64,000 nucleotides of DNA from Smallanthus sonchifolius (Eukaryota > Streptophyta > Magnoliopsida > Asterales > Asteraceae): assembly GCA_023525975.1 (NCBI GenBank), contig CM042040.1:54715486-54779485 (forward strand), given 5' to 3'. How positions within the stretch are numbered: the stretch's first letter is position 1; the number at the start of each line of letters is the position of its first letter. Below are positions 1-11,046 of the stretch, in pieces. The notes under the pieces were generated by a model. That model worked only from the letters and a program-made list of their open reading frames with translations. It did not search any database and was not told where the DNA came from. Both the position numbers and the translations under genes were made by a program.

Positions 1-543
1 CCTGATGAACTTCTTGAGAATGTCTTCATTCTCCAGCTTCACTTTTGAGCACTGTAGCTCTCCCAGAAGGTAGGTGTACCTGTTGTACAACACAGTAAGA
101 GACTCACCTTCCTTCCAGACAAAGTTCTCATATTGTTGCTTCAGAATGTCTCTTCTATTTTCTTTCACTTATTCTGACCTAGCAAACATCTTCTCAAGAG
201 CCTCCCATAGCTCCTTGGCAGTGTTATATTCTCTGAAGTTTTGAAAGACTTCATTTGGCAAGCACATCTGAATGGCTACCAAGGCTTTGAAATCTACCTC
301 CATCTTCTTGATGTCTTCATCTGAATACTTTGAGGGTTCTTTGGGGACTGATGGACCACCGGAATCAGCAGAGGCCACCATGGGTACATATGGTCAATCT
401 TTAATGGATCTCCACATCCCATACTCTTGATAGCAAAAGAAACTTTCCATCATGTTCTTCCACATATCATAGTCTTCTCCAGACACCAGTCTTGGTGGTC
501 TGTTGATGCTTCCAGTATCATCAAAACCATTGTTTTGTGCCAT
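1..543 (-). pseudogene. Copia gag N-terminal part, broken
   Basis: Reading leftward from the ATG at 543, the product is the amino half of a Copia Gag (UBN2-type capsid region). It includes the boxes YDMWKN, YQEYGMW, AKELWEALEKMF and KQQYENFVWKEGESL. Gag would form the virus-like particle in the cytoplasm. Two in-frame nonsense codons (TGA at 394-396 and a stop at 169-171) break it. The copy at 54736-55983 is open through the same region, which fixes the start and shows what is lost here. Assignment to Copia gag is secure; this copy is non-functional as read. Confidence 0.9.
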
Positions 544-643
544 TTCTGGATTTGTGATATATGGTGTTTTAGCAAAGAGATAGTAGTGAATAGAAGCAGA
601 GAGTGATTAAACAAGTATGAATTTGTTTAATCTGAGAGCTAAA

Positions 644-655
644 GCTCTGATACCA
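644..655 (-). other. Primer binding site, initiator tRNA-Met type
   Basis: The minus strand reads TGGTATCAGAGC, the usual plant Copia primer site complementary to the 3' end of initiator tRNA-Met. It lies two bases inside the LTR boundary (LTR ends at 658) and marks where minus-strand DNA synthesis would start. Confidence 0.9.
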
Positions 656-657
656 CT

Positions 658-1406
658 TGTGGGATCGGTGAATACAAGATGGTTCTATTCTAGTTGAGAT
701 TGGCGAAAATAATCACAACTATGCAATGTAAACAAGTAAACACAAAGAGTACTGATAAATGCAAATTGTATTAAGCTTCAATGGTTACAAGATTATAGAG
801 AAAACTCTAAGAAAAGACACTTGTACACTGAACAGATACACTACTTATATAGTAACTTAGAATCAAGACAAACCCTTGATTCTAAGGATCAGATCAAACA
901 GAAGCCGTTGATCTTGTATACTAGAAGCTATACTACAAGTTAAGACAATAAAGACTACAAAAGTTAACTTTAATCAAACGTCTTCTTAGGCATCACTGCT
1001 TGGATACTTGGAAGGAAAGCGTTGTCTTTTATTGTCTGCACCACTAACATTCTTTCTGCATGTGATGTGTCAGAGTTGCAGCAGAAAGTTGTCATTAGTA
1101 AAGTTGATGCTTTTGATATGCCAATCAACAGCAACGATTAATCTTCAGCCGATATGGCTATCAGCAGCATAGTTGAAGATCCTCAGCAAAACTCAACTTT
1201 CCAAAGATGCTGATGATTTGCCTATCAGCAGCAACTCTGGACTTCAGCAAATAAGGCTGTCCGCAGCAGAGTTGTCCATAAGAAGGAGAACAACTATCAG
1301 CAGCAGACAAGCTTATACGCAGCAGCTTGTTGGTCAGCAGCAAAATTGTGGAGTCCGCAACAGTTGTACTTAGAGAATTTTGTAGCCATCAGTCTTTATA
1401 TCTACA
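658..1406 (-). repeat. 5' LTR of the left Copia element (749 bp)
   Basis: The LTR is bounded by TGTGGGATCGG at 658 and CTACA at 1406, so it has TG...CA ends on both strands. It matches the LTR at 56097-56856 over its length. Positions 1130-1360 hold many copies of a CAGCAGCAA/ATCAGCAGC motif, the motif of this family. A TATA-like tract (CTTATATAG at about 845) lies on the side where minus-strand transcription would begin. Confidence 0.88.
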
Positions 1407-1587
1407 TGCGGTGAAAAATAATAATTAGCCGTTTAAAATCCTCTTTCCAAAATAAATTGTCGTTGAACGACATGATTTAAAAAAAATATTTCTTTAACCT
1501 AAATTATAGTATAAATATCACACTTTTATTATACTGTTTTACACAAAATCTACACGACCTCTTCTCGCTCTCTTTTTTATACAATTT
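1407..1587. other. Unassigned flank, promoter-like
   Basis: This short AT-rich stretch follows the Copia LTR. It carries a TATA-like TATAAATAT near 1510 and a pyrimidine-rich tract before the ATG at 1606, as a 5' UTR would. No coding region or known repeat is recognised in it. Confidence 0.35.
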
Positions 1588-1605
1588 CATATTTTTTGTA
1601 CCAAA

Positions 1606-1750
1606 ATGTATCACAACAATCCAAACAACCCGTTCAATTGGGTGCGCTACGCTTAACAACAAAACGCGTTCAACCAAATACCTCAATAACCAAACGTGTT
1701 CAACCAACCAAACCCGTTCAAGATGGATGTGTACCATATGTCGACCCAAT
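1606..1750 (+). pseudogene. N-terminal fragment of an unrecognised Asn/Pro-rich protein
   Basis: From the ATG at 1606 the frame reads MYHNNPNNPFNWVRYA, then a TAA, QQNAFNQIPQ, another TAA and PNVFNQPNPF. Both stops could come from CAA codons. Asn/Pro/Phe-rich starts of this kind occur in plant PIF/Harbinger-associated Myb-like proteins, but that is recall only. The similarity ends near 1750, where the 187-bp repeat begins. It is a captured or residual 5' gene end, not a working gene. Confidence 0.4.
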
Positions 1751-1774
1751 GTTATGAGGTGGTTGTTATGGTGT

Positions 1775-2790
1775 GTTTACGATATAGTGATCTTTTAAGA
1801 TTCATAATAAAAAGCTGACTATAACATTATAGGGAATTCAAACCAAAGTGATTTATCCTTGTTAATTGATTACTTCAACTATTTTCTTGTCACACCTCAG
1901 TCCCAAGTACTGGTTAGAGGTGACGCATGGTATAAAAGACATAATAAGTGATGACTGCCATGTTTACGATATAGTGATCTTTTGAGATTCATAATAAAAA
2001 TCTAACTATAACATTATAGGGAATTCAAACCAAAGTGATTTATCCTTGTTAATTGATTACTTCAACTATTTTCTTGTCACACCTCAGTCCCAAGTACTGG
2101 TTAGAGGTGATGCATGGTATAAAACACATAATAAGTGATGACTGCCATTTTTACGGTATAGTGATCTTTTGAGATTCATAATAAAAAGCTAACTATAACA
2201 TTATAGGGACTACAAACCAAAGTGATTTATCTTTTGAGTTTACGGTATAGTGATATTTTTTGTACCAAAATGTATCGCAACGATCCAAAAAACCCGTTCA
2301 ATTGGGTGACCTACGCTTAACAACAAAACGCGTTCAACCAAATACCTCAATAACCAAACGTGTTCAACCAACCAAACCCGTTCAAGATGGATGTGTACCA
2401 TATGTCGACCCAATGTTATGAGGTGGTTGTTATGGTGTGTTTACGGTATAGTGATCTTTTGAGATTCATAATAAAAAGCTAACTATAACATTATAGGGAA
2501 TTCAAACCAAAGTGATTTATCCTTGTTAATTGATTGCTTCAACTATTTTCTTGTCACACCTCAGTCCCAAGTACTGGTTAGAGGTGACACATGGTATAAA
2601 ACACATAATAAGTGATGACTGCCATGTTTACGGTATAGTGATCTTTTGAGATTCATAATAAGAAGCTAACTATAACATTATAAGGAATTCAAACCAAAGT
2701 GATTTATCCTTGTTAATTGATTACTTCAACTATTTTCTTGTCACACCTCAGTCCCAAGTACTGGTTAGAGGTGACACATGGTATAAAACA
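1775..2790. repeat. 187-bp tandem array inside a 664-bp duplication
   Basis: Units start with GTTTACGGTATAGTGATC and contain the LTR-like start TGTCACACCTCAGTCCC. Starts at 1775, 1962 and 2149 are exactly 187 bp apart. The third unit breaks at about 2233 and a partial unit begins at 2238. The pattern resumes at 2439 and 2626, again 187 bp apart and displaced 664 bp from the first set. The last unit runs into the LTR that begins at 2739, so the unit may have arisen from an LTR edge plus its flank. Confidence 0.85.
2270..2414 (+). pseudogene. Second copy of the Asn/Pro-rich N-terminal fragment
   Basis: This is a copy of the fragment at 1606, displaced by 664 bp, with the same two premature stops and a few substitutions (for example MYRNDPKNPF). 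The stops therefore predate the duplication. The upstream join falls inside a T-rich tract ATATTTTTTGTACC that also occurs before the first copy. Confidence 0.4.
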
Positions 2791-3603
2791 CACAGCGGAA
2801 GCTTAAAATCTTATTTTATTACATCATCTGAAACATCGTTCACATCATGAAATCAAAATGTTACATTACATTTTATCATCGTTCCTAACAAGGAACACAT
2901 CATTTCGGGATAGTTTTCAGGCATGTCCATCATTTTTTTCATTCATCATTTCGTTCTAGTCTTGGAATGCCTCCTCTACTACCTATGATGTGTTAAAAAC
3001 ATTTGATAAAAATGGGCCAGCATAAACAAATTAGCTTATAAAATGACCCGCTAAAGTATCTTGGACACAGTCATGGGGTTCCACCCCCTCTCATAGACAA
3101 CTCTGAGCAATTAAGTCAATAAATGTACCACCAAAGACCGTTCCACGGGTCATTTCCAACATGACGTTCCACGGGTTATGTGAAACCCAATAAGCGCTTA
3201 GAATACGTTATATAGGTGCAATCATTTCAAGATACTTAAAATGTTTTCATAAATTAAACATGATTTAAAATGAGGTATAACAGTGTCATTATTATTTTAA
3301 ATGCATCATAGTTTAAGAACTCATCTCAACAGTATCTCAGCTTATTGTATTTGAAATATAGCAAACACCTCGGACAAAGCTATTTACTTAATTACTTAAT
3401 TACATAAACCTAGCTTAATGGTAATTAACCAAAGCTTAATAGTAGGTCGGAACCTTACCTCAACACTATCTACGATAATTTGGAGGCGAAACGCTAGAAA
3501 CTAGAATCTCGTATGCGAACGGGGACTCGGGATCAGATCTTTAGAGTGTTTGTGTGTGTATTTGATGGTGTGCAGTGTGTGAGAATGGATGGCATTGATC
3601 AAG

Positions 3604-3611
3604 TATTTATA
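3604..3611 (-). promoter_or_regulatory. TATA box of the old chromovirus LTR
   Basis: The minus strand reads CCTATAAATACTTG, a strong TATA box. It lies about 18 bases downstream (minus sense) of the palindrome cluster at 3629-3889, as a core promoter with proximal elements would. Confidence 0.6.
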
Positions 3612-3628
3612 GGGCAAAAGTGGGATCC

Positions 3629-3889
3629 GTAGCGGGCCACTACACAATGTTGTGGCGGCCCGCCATCACCTCTAGTCGCAAAACTGCTTTCGAGACCAAT
3701 TAACGAACCGTTACGGGTCCCTTAGCAGAGCATTAAGGCTATCTGTCCCTTGGCAGACCGTTATGGTGCGAGTGGCGGTCCACCATAGGGTTACACGCGT
3801 CCGGTAGTCATCAGACATGTGGCGTGTCATCATCGCAGCCTTATCCACCACGTAGTGGACCGCTAAGGGTCTGTGTAGCGGTCCGCTAC
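3629..3889. repeat. Cluster of GC-rich palindromes
   Basis: Short inverted repeats stand out in AT-rich DNA: GTAGCGGGCCACTAC at 3629-3643, TGGCGGCCCGCCA at 3653-3665, GTGGCGGTCCACCA near 3771, GTAGTGGACCGCTA near 3852 and the perfect GTAGCGGTCCGCTAC at 3875-3889. They share a (G)TAGCGG/CCGCTA(C) arm. Confidence 0.75.
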
Positions 3890-4015
3890 CCTTAAATTTT
3901 GAGAATTTTACTTTTTGGTCCTTGTACTTTGAAATATTTCCATGTTAGCCCTTCAACTTTGAAATTTTGGCATGTATGGTCCTTTATCTACATTGGAATT
4001 TTTCAAGGTGTTACA

Positions 4016-4030
4016 TATCTCCCCTTCTTT
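4016..4030 (-). other. Polypurine tract of the old chromovirus
   Basis: The minus strand reads AAAGAAGGGGAGATA immediately before the LTR at 4015, the position and composition of a plus-strand primer site. Confidence 0.7.
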
Positions 4031-4374
4031 AAAAAATTTCGTACTCAAAATTAAGAAGTGAATAGATGAGAATACTTGGCTCTCAAATGTTCTTCTAATT
4101 ACCATGTTTTGTCAGCTCCGATATGACCTTGCCATTGAACTAATACCATTGGTATTACTGTGTTCAGTGAAGTGAAGTTTATCGTCCATATGCACATTGT
4201 CTAGTGCAATAGCCTGAGTTGGATTGGCTAAACACTTACGTAAGCAAGATATGTGAAAGGTATTGTGGATTCATTGCAATGCTTCGGGTAGTTCTAACTT
4301 TTAAGTTACCGCACCAATTCTTACAATGATCGTTTAAGGTTGAATGTATCTTGGTCCTAACTTTCCATGTTACC
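4031..4374 (-). pseudogene. Chromovirus integrase C-terminus, old and split
   Basis: Read on the minus strand this is the post-core integrase region of a Tekay/Del-type polyprotein: LGPRYIQP, then KLELPEAL, then IHNTFHISCLRKCL. Several in-frame stops are present. The same gene continues at 19053-19315, where the frame stops at VSPSKGVVRF; the two halves are separated by the insertion at 4375. The pattern KGVxRFG-KLxPRYxGPF is normal for the family, which supports the join. Confidence 0.8.
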
Positions 4375-7094
4375 TGTTACACTCCAACCAATGGCGGATT
4401 ATACGTCGAGGCGGGCGCGGTTGTTCAAAAGCATAATGTTGACTATTAAAGTGTAAATAGTCTTATTTAATAATTTTTCAAGTTTACATTACAAGTATAG
4501 AACATCACATAAAAAGAGTACAAAGTTTAAAATAAGTAATCTAAGTCCAAAGCATCCTATGTGATTCACAAACAAGCCTCATGCTAGTGTACCTGAAACA
4601 TGTTGAGTAAACTGTCAACTAAAAATAGTTGGTGAGATACGATGGTTTTAGAATAGTTTAGCAAAGTCTTTGAAAAGTTTTACAATTCACTATGTCATGC
4701 ATTCTATAGTATAAGTGTGAGAACAAACAAATTTAAACATTGTGCGTCACAATCCTCCAACCAAGTTTAGGCATAACCTGAAGGTTACCCTTAAAAGTTT
4801 AAAGTTTAAATGCAGTAACAATCACCATGGGCTCCCCCCGAATGGTCAATCAATCTACGTGGATTGGTCAAATACAATAGATCTATTATTGTCATTGTAG
4901 GCTTGATCAAAGTTAATGAATATACTAGTTTTAAGTTTAATTTAAGCATGCAAGTCTCAAAGGCACATAACACAAGAACGAGCATATAAAAATAGTTGTA
5001 CAATAATTGTATAACTTTGAAAGTTTGATACATGTTCCACCCCAAGTTTATAAATCAAAACAAAGCAGAAAGGGGCTAAGTATACTCACTTGGAATGATG
5101 AAAGAGTGTCCAACAAAGATTAAGAGTAGCAAGGTTTTGAGGGAGACTATCCTCACAACAACCTAAGAATACAAGTCTAGAGTTCAAGTTTTGATTCTAT
5201 GAGTATATGGTAAAGGATCTTGGATTCTAAGCTTAACTAGGGTTTCAGAAAGGAGACGGGAATGTTTATGTTTATAAAGTTTAAATTAAAGTTTCAAATA
5301 GGGTTTTGAATAAATAACACAAGTCTTGGATATCAAAGTTTAATAAGTTTATAGTCTAGAATAATTATTAATTAAAAATAACTATTTAGAAAGCTTTATA
5401 ATTACTAATTACATAAGTTAGGTAATAATTATTTAAAGTAGTTTTATAGTATTTTATAAATAAGATTTTAAGGATAATTTAATTGAAAGGCTAAATAATT
5501 ATTAAAGATTACCAATAATTATTTAAAGATTAAATAATGATTAAGGATTTATAACAGTTATTTAAATAGAAAATACTTATAAGGATAGATAATTATCTAA
5601 AATAAATTAATATAAATCTTTCAAGATTTATTTAATTATCAAGTATTTGTTTACGAATTAACTTGTATTTCAATAATGTTTAAAATATGATTATGAGTTT
5701 AAATAAATACATACAATTATAAGTTTATAAGGTGTTAAATAGTATTTCGTATAAAGTTTATATTTTAACTATAAGTGTATAAATGTTTTCGAAGTTTTTA
5801 ATGGAACCACAAGTTTATAAAGTCTTAAGTAAAGTTTCCTTTAAGTATATAAGTATTTAAATAAGGTTTATAAGTTTATAGGTGTTTTAAAGTCTCTATT
5901 CTATTTTATAAAGTTTATAAATTAAGTATATTTATTTTTCTGCTTAAATTTTATATAAACAAATAAATTTTCTGTTTATATAAGATATAAGTTTTATAAA
6001 TTGTACAAATCTAAGATTTATTAAGGTTATAGTTTCTGTCTTTATAAGTTTATAACTTTCTAACAATGTATATTTATTTTCTTGTTTTTAATTTAAATAA
6101 ATATAAGTCTTGAATTAAATAAATATAAAATTTATAAAAATGTATGAGTTTTTTTTTATGTTTCCTAAGTAATATGTAAGTTTTATAAACTTTTCTGATA
6201 TTTATAAAAGTTATATAAGTTTTAAAAGTTTATAAATTTAAATTAAAGATTAAGAGTTTCTTTAACTCAGAAAATAAATAAATTAAGTTTACTGTTTTCA
6301 TAAAATGGTTTCTGCGCAAATATAAGTTTTATAAAAGTATAAAAGTATTTTTATAGTTTTTAAGTATTTAAAACTATTTTTAAAGATTTAATTGTTATAA
6401 GTTTTAGTTAAGTTTAATTAATTAAAATGGTTCTGGAAAATAAAAATGTAACTAAAAACCATTTTTAAGTTTATAAAGTTTAACAGATTTTATAAAAATA
6501 ATTAAACTATTTAAAACTGATTGAAAAAGCATAAAAAAATAAAATATCAAAACTTCGGTTGGCCGGATTAGAACCCGGGCCACCCAAGTTAACACACAAG
6601 CGCACAAACCACCCGACTACGGGCCTTGTTGAGGTTTTACTCTGAAAATTAAATAGATAAACACATTCTTAAATCGTCCCTAATTCCCGTATGAACCCTA
6701 GAATCGAATTTCCCCAAATACACATCGATTAACCCTCTGTCTGAGTAAATTGACAAAGGGCTTTTGATCTATGACTGAAAACGAAGAGATTGGCCACAAG
6801 AATTACCTGGCTTTGTGTCGGATTGAGGAGGGACGGGTTTGGGTTCGTAGTCGGCTGTCACTGGAATCAAACGAGCAATGTAGGTACGAATTGAAGGAAT
6901 TGAGACTATGGATAGTTAGTGGGTGATGTCGTAAGGTGTTTGCAGGTAGTATTTATACGCGATTTCAGGTTTTAATGCTAAAACAGTTGGGAAGACGACG
7001 GGTGAACGAGGAGAGTTAAAATTTGAAATACGCGGGCGTTAAACTGGAAATCGGCCATTGAATTTTCTTGGATTACGGTCGCATGCTCGACTGG
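4375..7094 (-). repeat. Left part of the split solo LTR
   Basis: It begins with TGTTACACTCCAACC and contains a very AT-rich core (about 5290-6540) full of TTTATAAGTTTAT-type sequence. A minus-strand TATA box TATAAATA lies at 6950-6957. There is no coding region; the short open frames in it have no recognisable content. It ends at the ACTGG target of G1. Confidence 0.65.
6950..6957 (-). promoter_or_regulatory. TATA box in the solo LTR
   Basis: The minus strand reads GCGTATAAATACTACC, a good TATA match in the orientation of the LTR. Confidence 0.5.
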
Positions 7095-9270
7095 TGTGAC
7101 AACCCGACATTTCAGGTCAATATCCGTACACATTATAAACAATTTTACATAATAATTATTTTTGTGGTTTATTTAATTTCGCAAACAAGGACATTAAGGT
7201 CCATCAAAAACCGTACATGGTCTCACTTCATATTTGGTAATTCTAGGAGTTACCGGATCACGTGTTATATACACCGACAAATTCGAACAATAGTGGATAA
7301 ATTAAATATCCAGGCATATATATATTACACAAATTTTAAGTTGGTCAATAAATTATTTTCAGAATAAAATTATAATACTGTGGGGAAAATAAACCGAATT
7401 AAACTACCCCTTTAAAACTCTAATTGATATTAATACCATAAATAAAGTAGTGGTAAAATCTAATTATTACTAAAAAAAATTAACCTAATCCAACCCACTT
7501 ACCCTTGACTTTCTCGGCCGAAGCCAGAGAAAAGTCATCCCACTCTCACGTCCCCATTTACCTCACATTCAAATTTTTATTCCAAAACCCATATCTCCTA
7601 CTTGCGAGAATTCAGATATAACCCATACTCTTTTCAATCAAAAACTCTCACAATTTTCACTTTATCACTCATTTCATACGGCAAATTCTCCATTTCTCTT
7701 CAAACCGAAGCCGAGTTTTAAGGCGAAATCCTACCACAATCCAGTATTTTAAGAAGAATCTCAAGTGTTTCTGCAAAAGAGTCGAGATCATCTCTGTTTT
7801 ATTTCATCATCTTCATCTCGGTTTTAAGGTAAAAACTCGACATTTTCACATTAGTTTCTTTAAAACCGTAGCTAAACTTACATCTTATTTAAACGCAAGA
7901 AAGATAACAAGAAGAGTGTGTCGAATTCAAGTTTAAAATATAAAAATATGCAGGACTGATTCTGTCAAACAGAAGTCCAGTAATCGAAACTAGGAGTTTC
8001 GATACCAGTTAACTCAATCGAAACTAGGAGTTTCGATACCTGTTGATCCATCGAAACTAGGAGTTTTGATGTCTTTTACTCAATCGAAACTAGGTAGTTT
8101 CGATAGCAAATACTCAATCGAAACTAGGTAGTTTCGATACCTTTTCTCAATCGAAACTAGGTTGTTTCGACTCCTGACCACTCCATCGAAACTAAGTAGT
8201 TTCGACACACATATACTCCATCGAAACTAAGTAGTTTCGACACACATATGCCCAATCGAAACTAAGAAGTTTCGACACCTGTACAACAGTCCCAGTTGGG
8301 CAGTAACTCAAAACTATTTTATAACAAAACATGTGTTGGAAAACTAAAACGATATTTAAACAAACACAATCAGATTTACAAGGTCGGTGAACAATTTACA
8401 ATTAAGACGTTGGTCTTAACAACAATTTACCCTTGGTATCTAGGGTACAAATAGTCAAGGTTGACTACAACAAGTATTATCACAAGTATATACACAAACT
8501 CAAGGTGAGTTTCACGGCCCCTTTCTTTTTACTGTTTTCTAATATTTGGGGGAAGAACATACTTCAACTATTTTATGGGATAACAAGAGAATAAGGCACG
8601 ACTTTATGTTTACATGGGATGAGAACAACACATTGGAGGCCGCTAAAGTCCCCTGGAACAACATAGTAACCATTAACTGTAGCCTAGGGTCCTATGAATA
8701 GTACTATGGAGAGTGACGTCTCCCGGTCATGGTTAGTCGCGCTAACCACAATCTGGAGGATTTATGGCCGCATAGAATCTGATAACGCTTAATAGGGGCT
8801 CACACATGTCATGGTTTGGTTACGCCTCATGTATGAACATATTATTTGTATTCCTAGCTAGTTTACAAATGGGTCAACAATTCTTATTCTGTTTATCACA
8901 TACAACTGAAACGATTTATGAACAACTGAGTTTTACCAAGAACTATTTGATTAAACCTGTGAACTCACCAACCTCGTGTTGACGATTTTAAGTATGTTTT
9001 TCAGGTAACTGAACGTGATTTCAAGGTTAGCAATGTAGATTACATGCATGCACGATGGATACTACTCAAGGAGGATTTCCCTTGTATAACTCATTGAATT
9101 GAGTCATATTTGTGAAATCTTAATGTTTTGTAAACTCATTTTACATTTTGTAATGTAAAATTTTAAACTCATTTATGTATCCATTTATCATGTATGTGTT
9201 TGCGGTAATCATATGCTTTGGAAACCAGTGAACGTCGTGCCTCGCGTTTCCGCCTTGGCGGGGTGTGACA
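7095..9270 (+). repeat. G1 5' LTR
   Basis: It starts with TGTGACAACCCGAC and ends with GGCGGGGTGTGACA, followed five bases later by the primer site. It holds a nine-unit hairpin array at 7983-8275 and no gene. It is near-identical to 15076-17251. Confidence 0.95.
7983..8275 (+). repeat. Nine-unit hairpin array in G1 5' LTR
   Basis: Nine units at roughly 32-36 bp spacing each carry ATCGAAACT and its complement AGTTTCGAT around a 2-4 base centre (GG, AG, GT or similar). Early units have GAT ends and later ones GAC ends. The arms and the central TCGA are conserved while the spacers vary, so the conserved unit is the palindrome, not the repeat length. Confidence 0.92.
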
Positions 9271-9275
9271 GAAAT

Positions 9276-9288
9276 TGGTATCAGAGCC
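9276..9288 (+). other. G1 primer binding site
   Basis: TGGTATCAGAGCC, five bases after the 5' LTR, is complementary to the 3' end of initiator tRNA-Met, the usual primer of this clade. Confidence 0.93.
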
Positions 9289-9372
9289 ATTGATTATAGC
9301 GAATTAGGAATCTAAATTGAAACCTAGTCTATAATCTAAATGACTCACTAAAACGTTTTCATTGCATAAGCA

Positions 9373-10176
9373 ATGTATAACCAGTCATTTTTTCATATGG
9401 ATATTGTAGTCATAAGCATGTCGTCACATTCACATTCTGATCCCGTCTCTGACACTGAATCAAACGAGGAACGTTCCGCCTCACATCCCAAAAATCGAGT
9501 ACAAATCCGTAGTTCCACGCCACATAATGTCGCCTTGGGAGAACCGCCTATTGTCTACCGAAAGAAAAGCGGAGGACTAGTGAAGGTACAAAGCGCTAGA
9601 AAGAAGTTTCGACTTCCGCACAAGAGGACTCTAGCAGCCCGTGACCCGAAGGACTTAGAGACTGATGAAGAACCACCTAGGCAAAGACCCTGTTACCACC
9701 CTGCTGTGGGAACTATCCGTTGGATGCCACATACTCTGGCCCGATGGAGGGATATGGAGAGCATCCCATCTACCTTTGAGATTGGAGAGTCTTCTAACTC
9801 CCCAACACCCCTACCTCACACTGGGGAAGTCATGGAGCTCACAGTGCCTACACTAGTAGCACGCGTTCGTACGCATGAGGAGCGTCTTGATGATCTCCTA
9901 GATGACATCCGGGCACAGGGGGATGCAGCCACGCGACTTCGTCAAGGACTCGGATCTCGAGTTCAGACTCTAGATGACCGCACCCGAAACATACAGGATG
10001 CCACTAACTATCTAGAGTTGAGAGCTGACATGGACTGGCAGTTCACAGTTACGGTCCGAGACATGGTGGAGGCGCTAGAAGAAAGGACGTTGGCTGCAGA
10101 ATTTGTGGCTAGAGCAAGCTTTGTTATGGCAGGACTTGCCATGATGATTGGATTGTACTCTCACTTCTTCTTCTAA
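9373..10176 (+). CDS. Extra 5' ORF of G1, unrecognised function
   Basis: This intact 267-codon ORF lies between the primer site and gag. A second ATG at 9418 (MSSHSHSDPVSD) may be the real start, giving about 252 residues. The N-terminal half is basic and Ser/Pro-rich (KKSGGLVKVQSARKKF, HKRTLAARDPKDLE). Residues 160-245 are charged and probably coiled-coil (RVRTHEERLDDLLDDIRAQG). The last 20 residues form a hydrophobic segment (VMAGLAMMIGLYSHFFF), possibly a tail anchor. No Gag, protease or zinc knuckle motif is present. I do not recognise the family. It stays open although gag is broken. Confidence 0.75.
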   Translation: MYNQSFFHMDIVVISMSSHSHSDPVSDTESNEERSASHPKNRVQIRSSTPHNVALGEPPIVYRKKSGGLVKVQSARKKFRLPHKRTLAARDPKDLETDEEPPRQRPCYHPAVGTIRWMPHTLARWRDMESIPSTFEIGESSNSPTPLPHTGEVMELTVPTLVARVRTHEERLDDLLDDIRAQGDAATRLRQGLGSRVQTLDDRTRNIQDATNYLELRADMDWQFTVTVRDMVEALEERTLAAEFVARASFVMAGLAMMIGLYSHFFF

Positions 10177-10413
10177 ACCTAATATGGGCGGGTTGTGCCC
10201 ATAGTACATTTTGTAGTTTAAAACTTTAGTACTGATGAGGTCATGAGAACCCATCACTTTTGTATCCGTTTCTTTTGGGAACAATGTACTATGAATGTTT
10301 TAACTATGTATATAAGGGTTTATGTTTTGATGTTGTCGTATCCTTATGCCATGTGCTATCATTATTGTCATATAATGTTATTTCTTTTTAATTGATGTGT
10401 TAGAAAGAACGTC
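10177..10413 (+). other. Spacer between G1 5' ORF and gag
   Basis: This 237-bp AT-rich non-coding spacer has no recognisable motif. Gag translation from the ATG at 10414 would need a separate or spliced mRNA, reinitiation or an internal entry. Confidence 0.5.
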
Positions 10414-11046
10414 ATGGCACCAAAGCGTAGCACACCCCGTAACACTACTGGAGACAACAATGAGACGATTTCTCCAAATGTAGAACAACTCATAGCACAG
10501 CGAGTAGCTGCTGCCATGCAACAGTATGAGGCAAACCGAAATAGTGGAGGAGGAAACGGCAGTGGTACCGGCGGAGGAGGTGCAGGAGGTAGCGGTACAG
10601 CTGGAGGTTCCGGAGGTTCCGGAGGTAATAGAATAAATAAGTCGTAACACCTAGTCATGATCCGAATTAATGACGTTATGACTCGTAATTCTACAGATGC
10701 TCCAATTAGGAAGTGCTCCTACAAGACCTTTCTATCTTGCAAACCCCGTAACTTCAATGGCACCGAGGGTGCAGTTGGACTAATGAGATGGATAGAGAAG
10801 ATGGAATCGGTGATTGATATTAGTGAATGCACCGCTGACTGCATGGTGAAGTATTCTACATGCTCACTCACTGATAAAGCTTTAACTTGGTGGAATTCAC
10901 AAGTAAAGACTTTGGGAAGGCAGACAGCATATGAGTTGTCATGGGAAGACCTGAAGGCCATGATGATCGAGGAATATTGTCCTCGAAATGAGTTGCAAAA
11001 GATCGAATCTGAAATGTGGAACTTGCAAATGCAGGAGATGATGTTG
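10414..11046 (+). pseudogene. G1 gag, N-terminal part with one stop and one frameshift
   Basis: Gag starts MAPKRSTPRN, passes a Gly/Ser-rich linker, and reaches the retrotransposon gag (PF03732-type) region with boxes CKPRNFNGTEG, WIEKMESV and ALTWWNSQVKTLG. A TAA at 10645-10647 cuts the linker. The frame resumes at once and then shifts by one base around 11025-11045 (GCAAATGCAGGAG), where the reading passes to the frame starting at 11016. Gag would assemble particles in the cytoplasm. The lesions look like mutations, because the family normally reads gag-pol in one frame. Confidence 0.85.

Larger units (their letters stand above)
1..1406 (-). mobile_element. Ty1/Copia element, 5' end only (Copia-2 family)
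   Basis: This minus-strand Copia element is cut by the window edge. Its 5' LTR lies at the right, followed leftward by a tRNA-Met type primer binding site and the start of gag. The same order and closely similar sequence occur at 54736-56856, so both are copies of one family. Pol and the 3' LTR lie outside the window. No duplication can be tested because only one end is visible. Confidence 0.9.
2739..4015 (-). repeat. 3' LTR of an old minus-strand chromovirus
   Basis: The ends are TGTCACACC at 2739 and GTGTTACA at 4015. On the right it abuts a purine-rich tract on the minus strand and then remnants of a chromovirus pol, the expected 3' order. A minus-strand TATA box lies at 3604-3611, with GC-rich palindromes just upstream of it. 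The length is about 1.28 kb. Confidence 0.8.

Noticed and set aside
6559..6627. tRNA-like sequence on the minus strand (GGGTTCTAATCCGG and TAGTCGGGTGG boxes)
   Set aside because: It has B-box and A-box resemblance, but the acceptor, anticodon and T stems do not pair; it lies inside the solo LTR. Not a tRNA gene.
7983..8275. CRISPR-like array of repeats and spacers
   Set aside because: Plant nuclear DNA; the units are LTR-internal palindromes present in both LTR copies and no cas genes exist.
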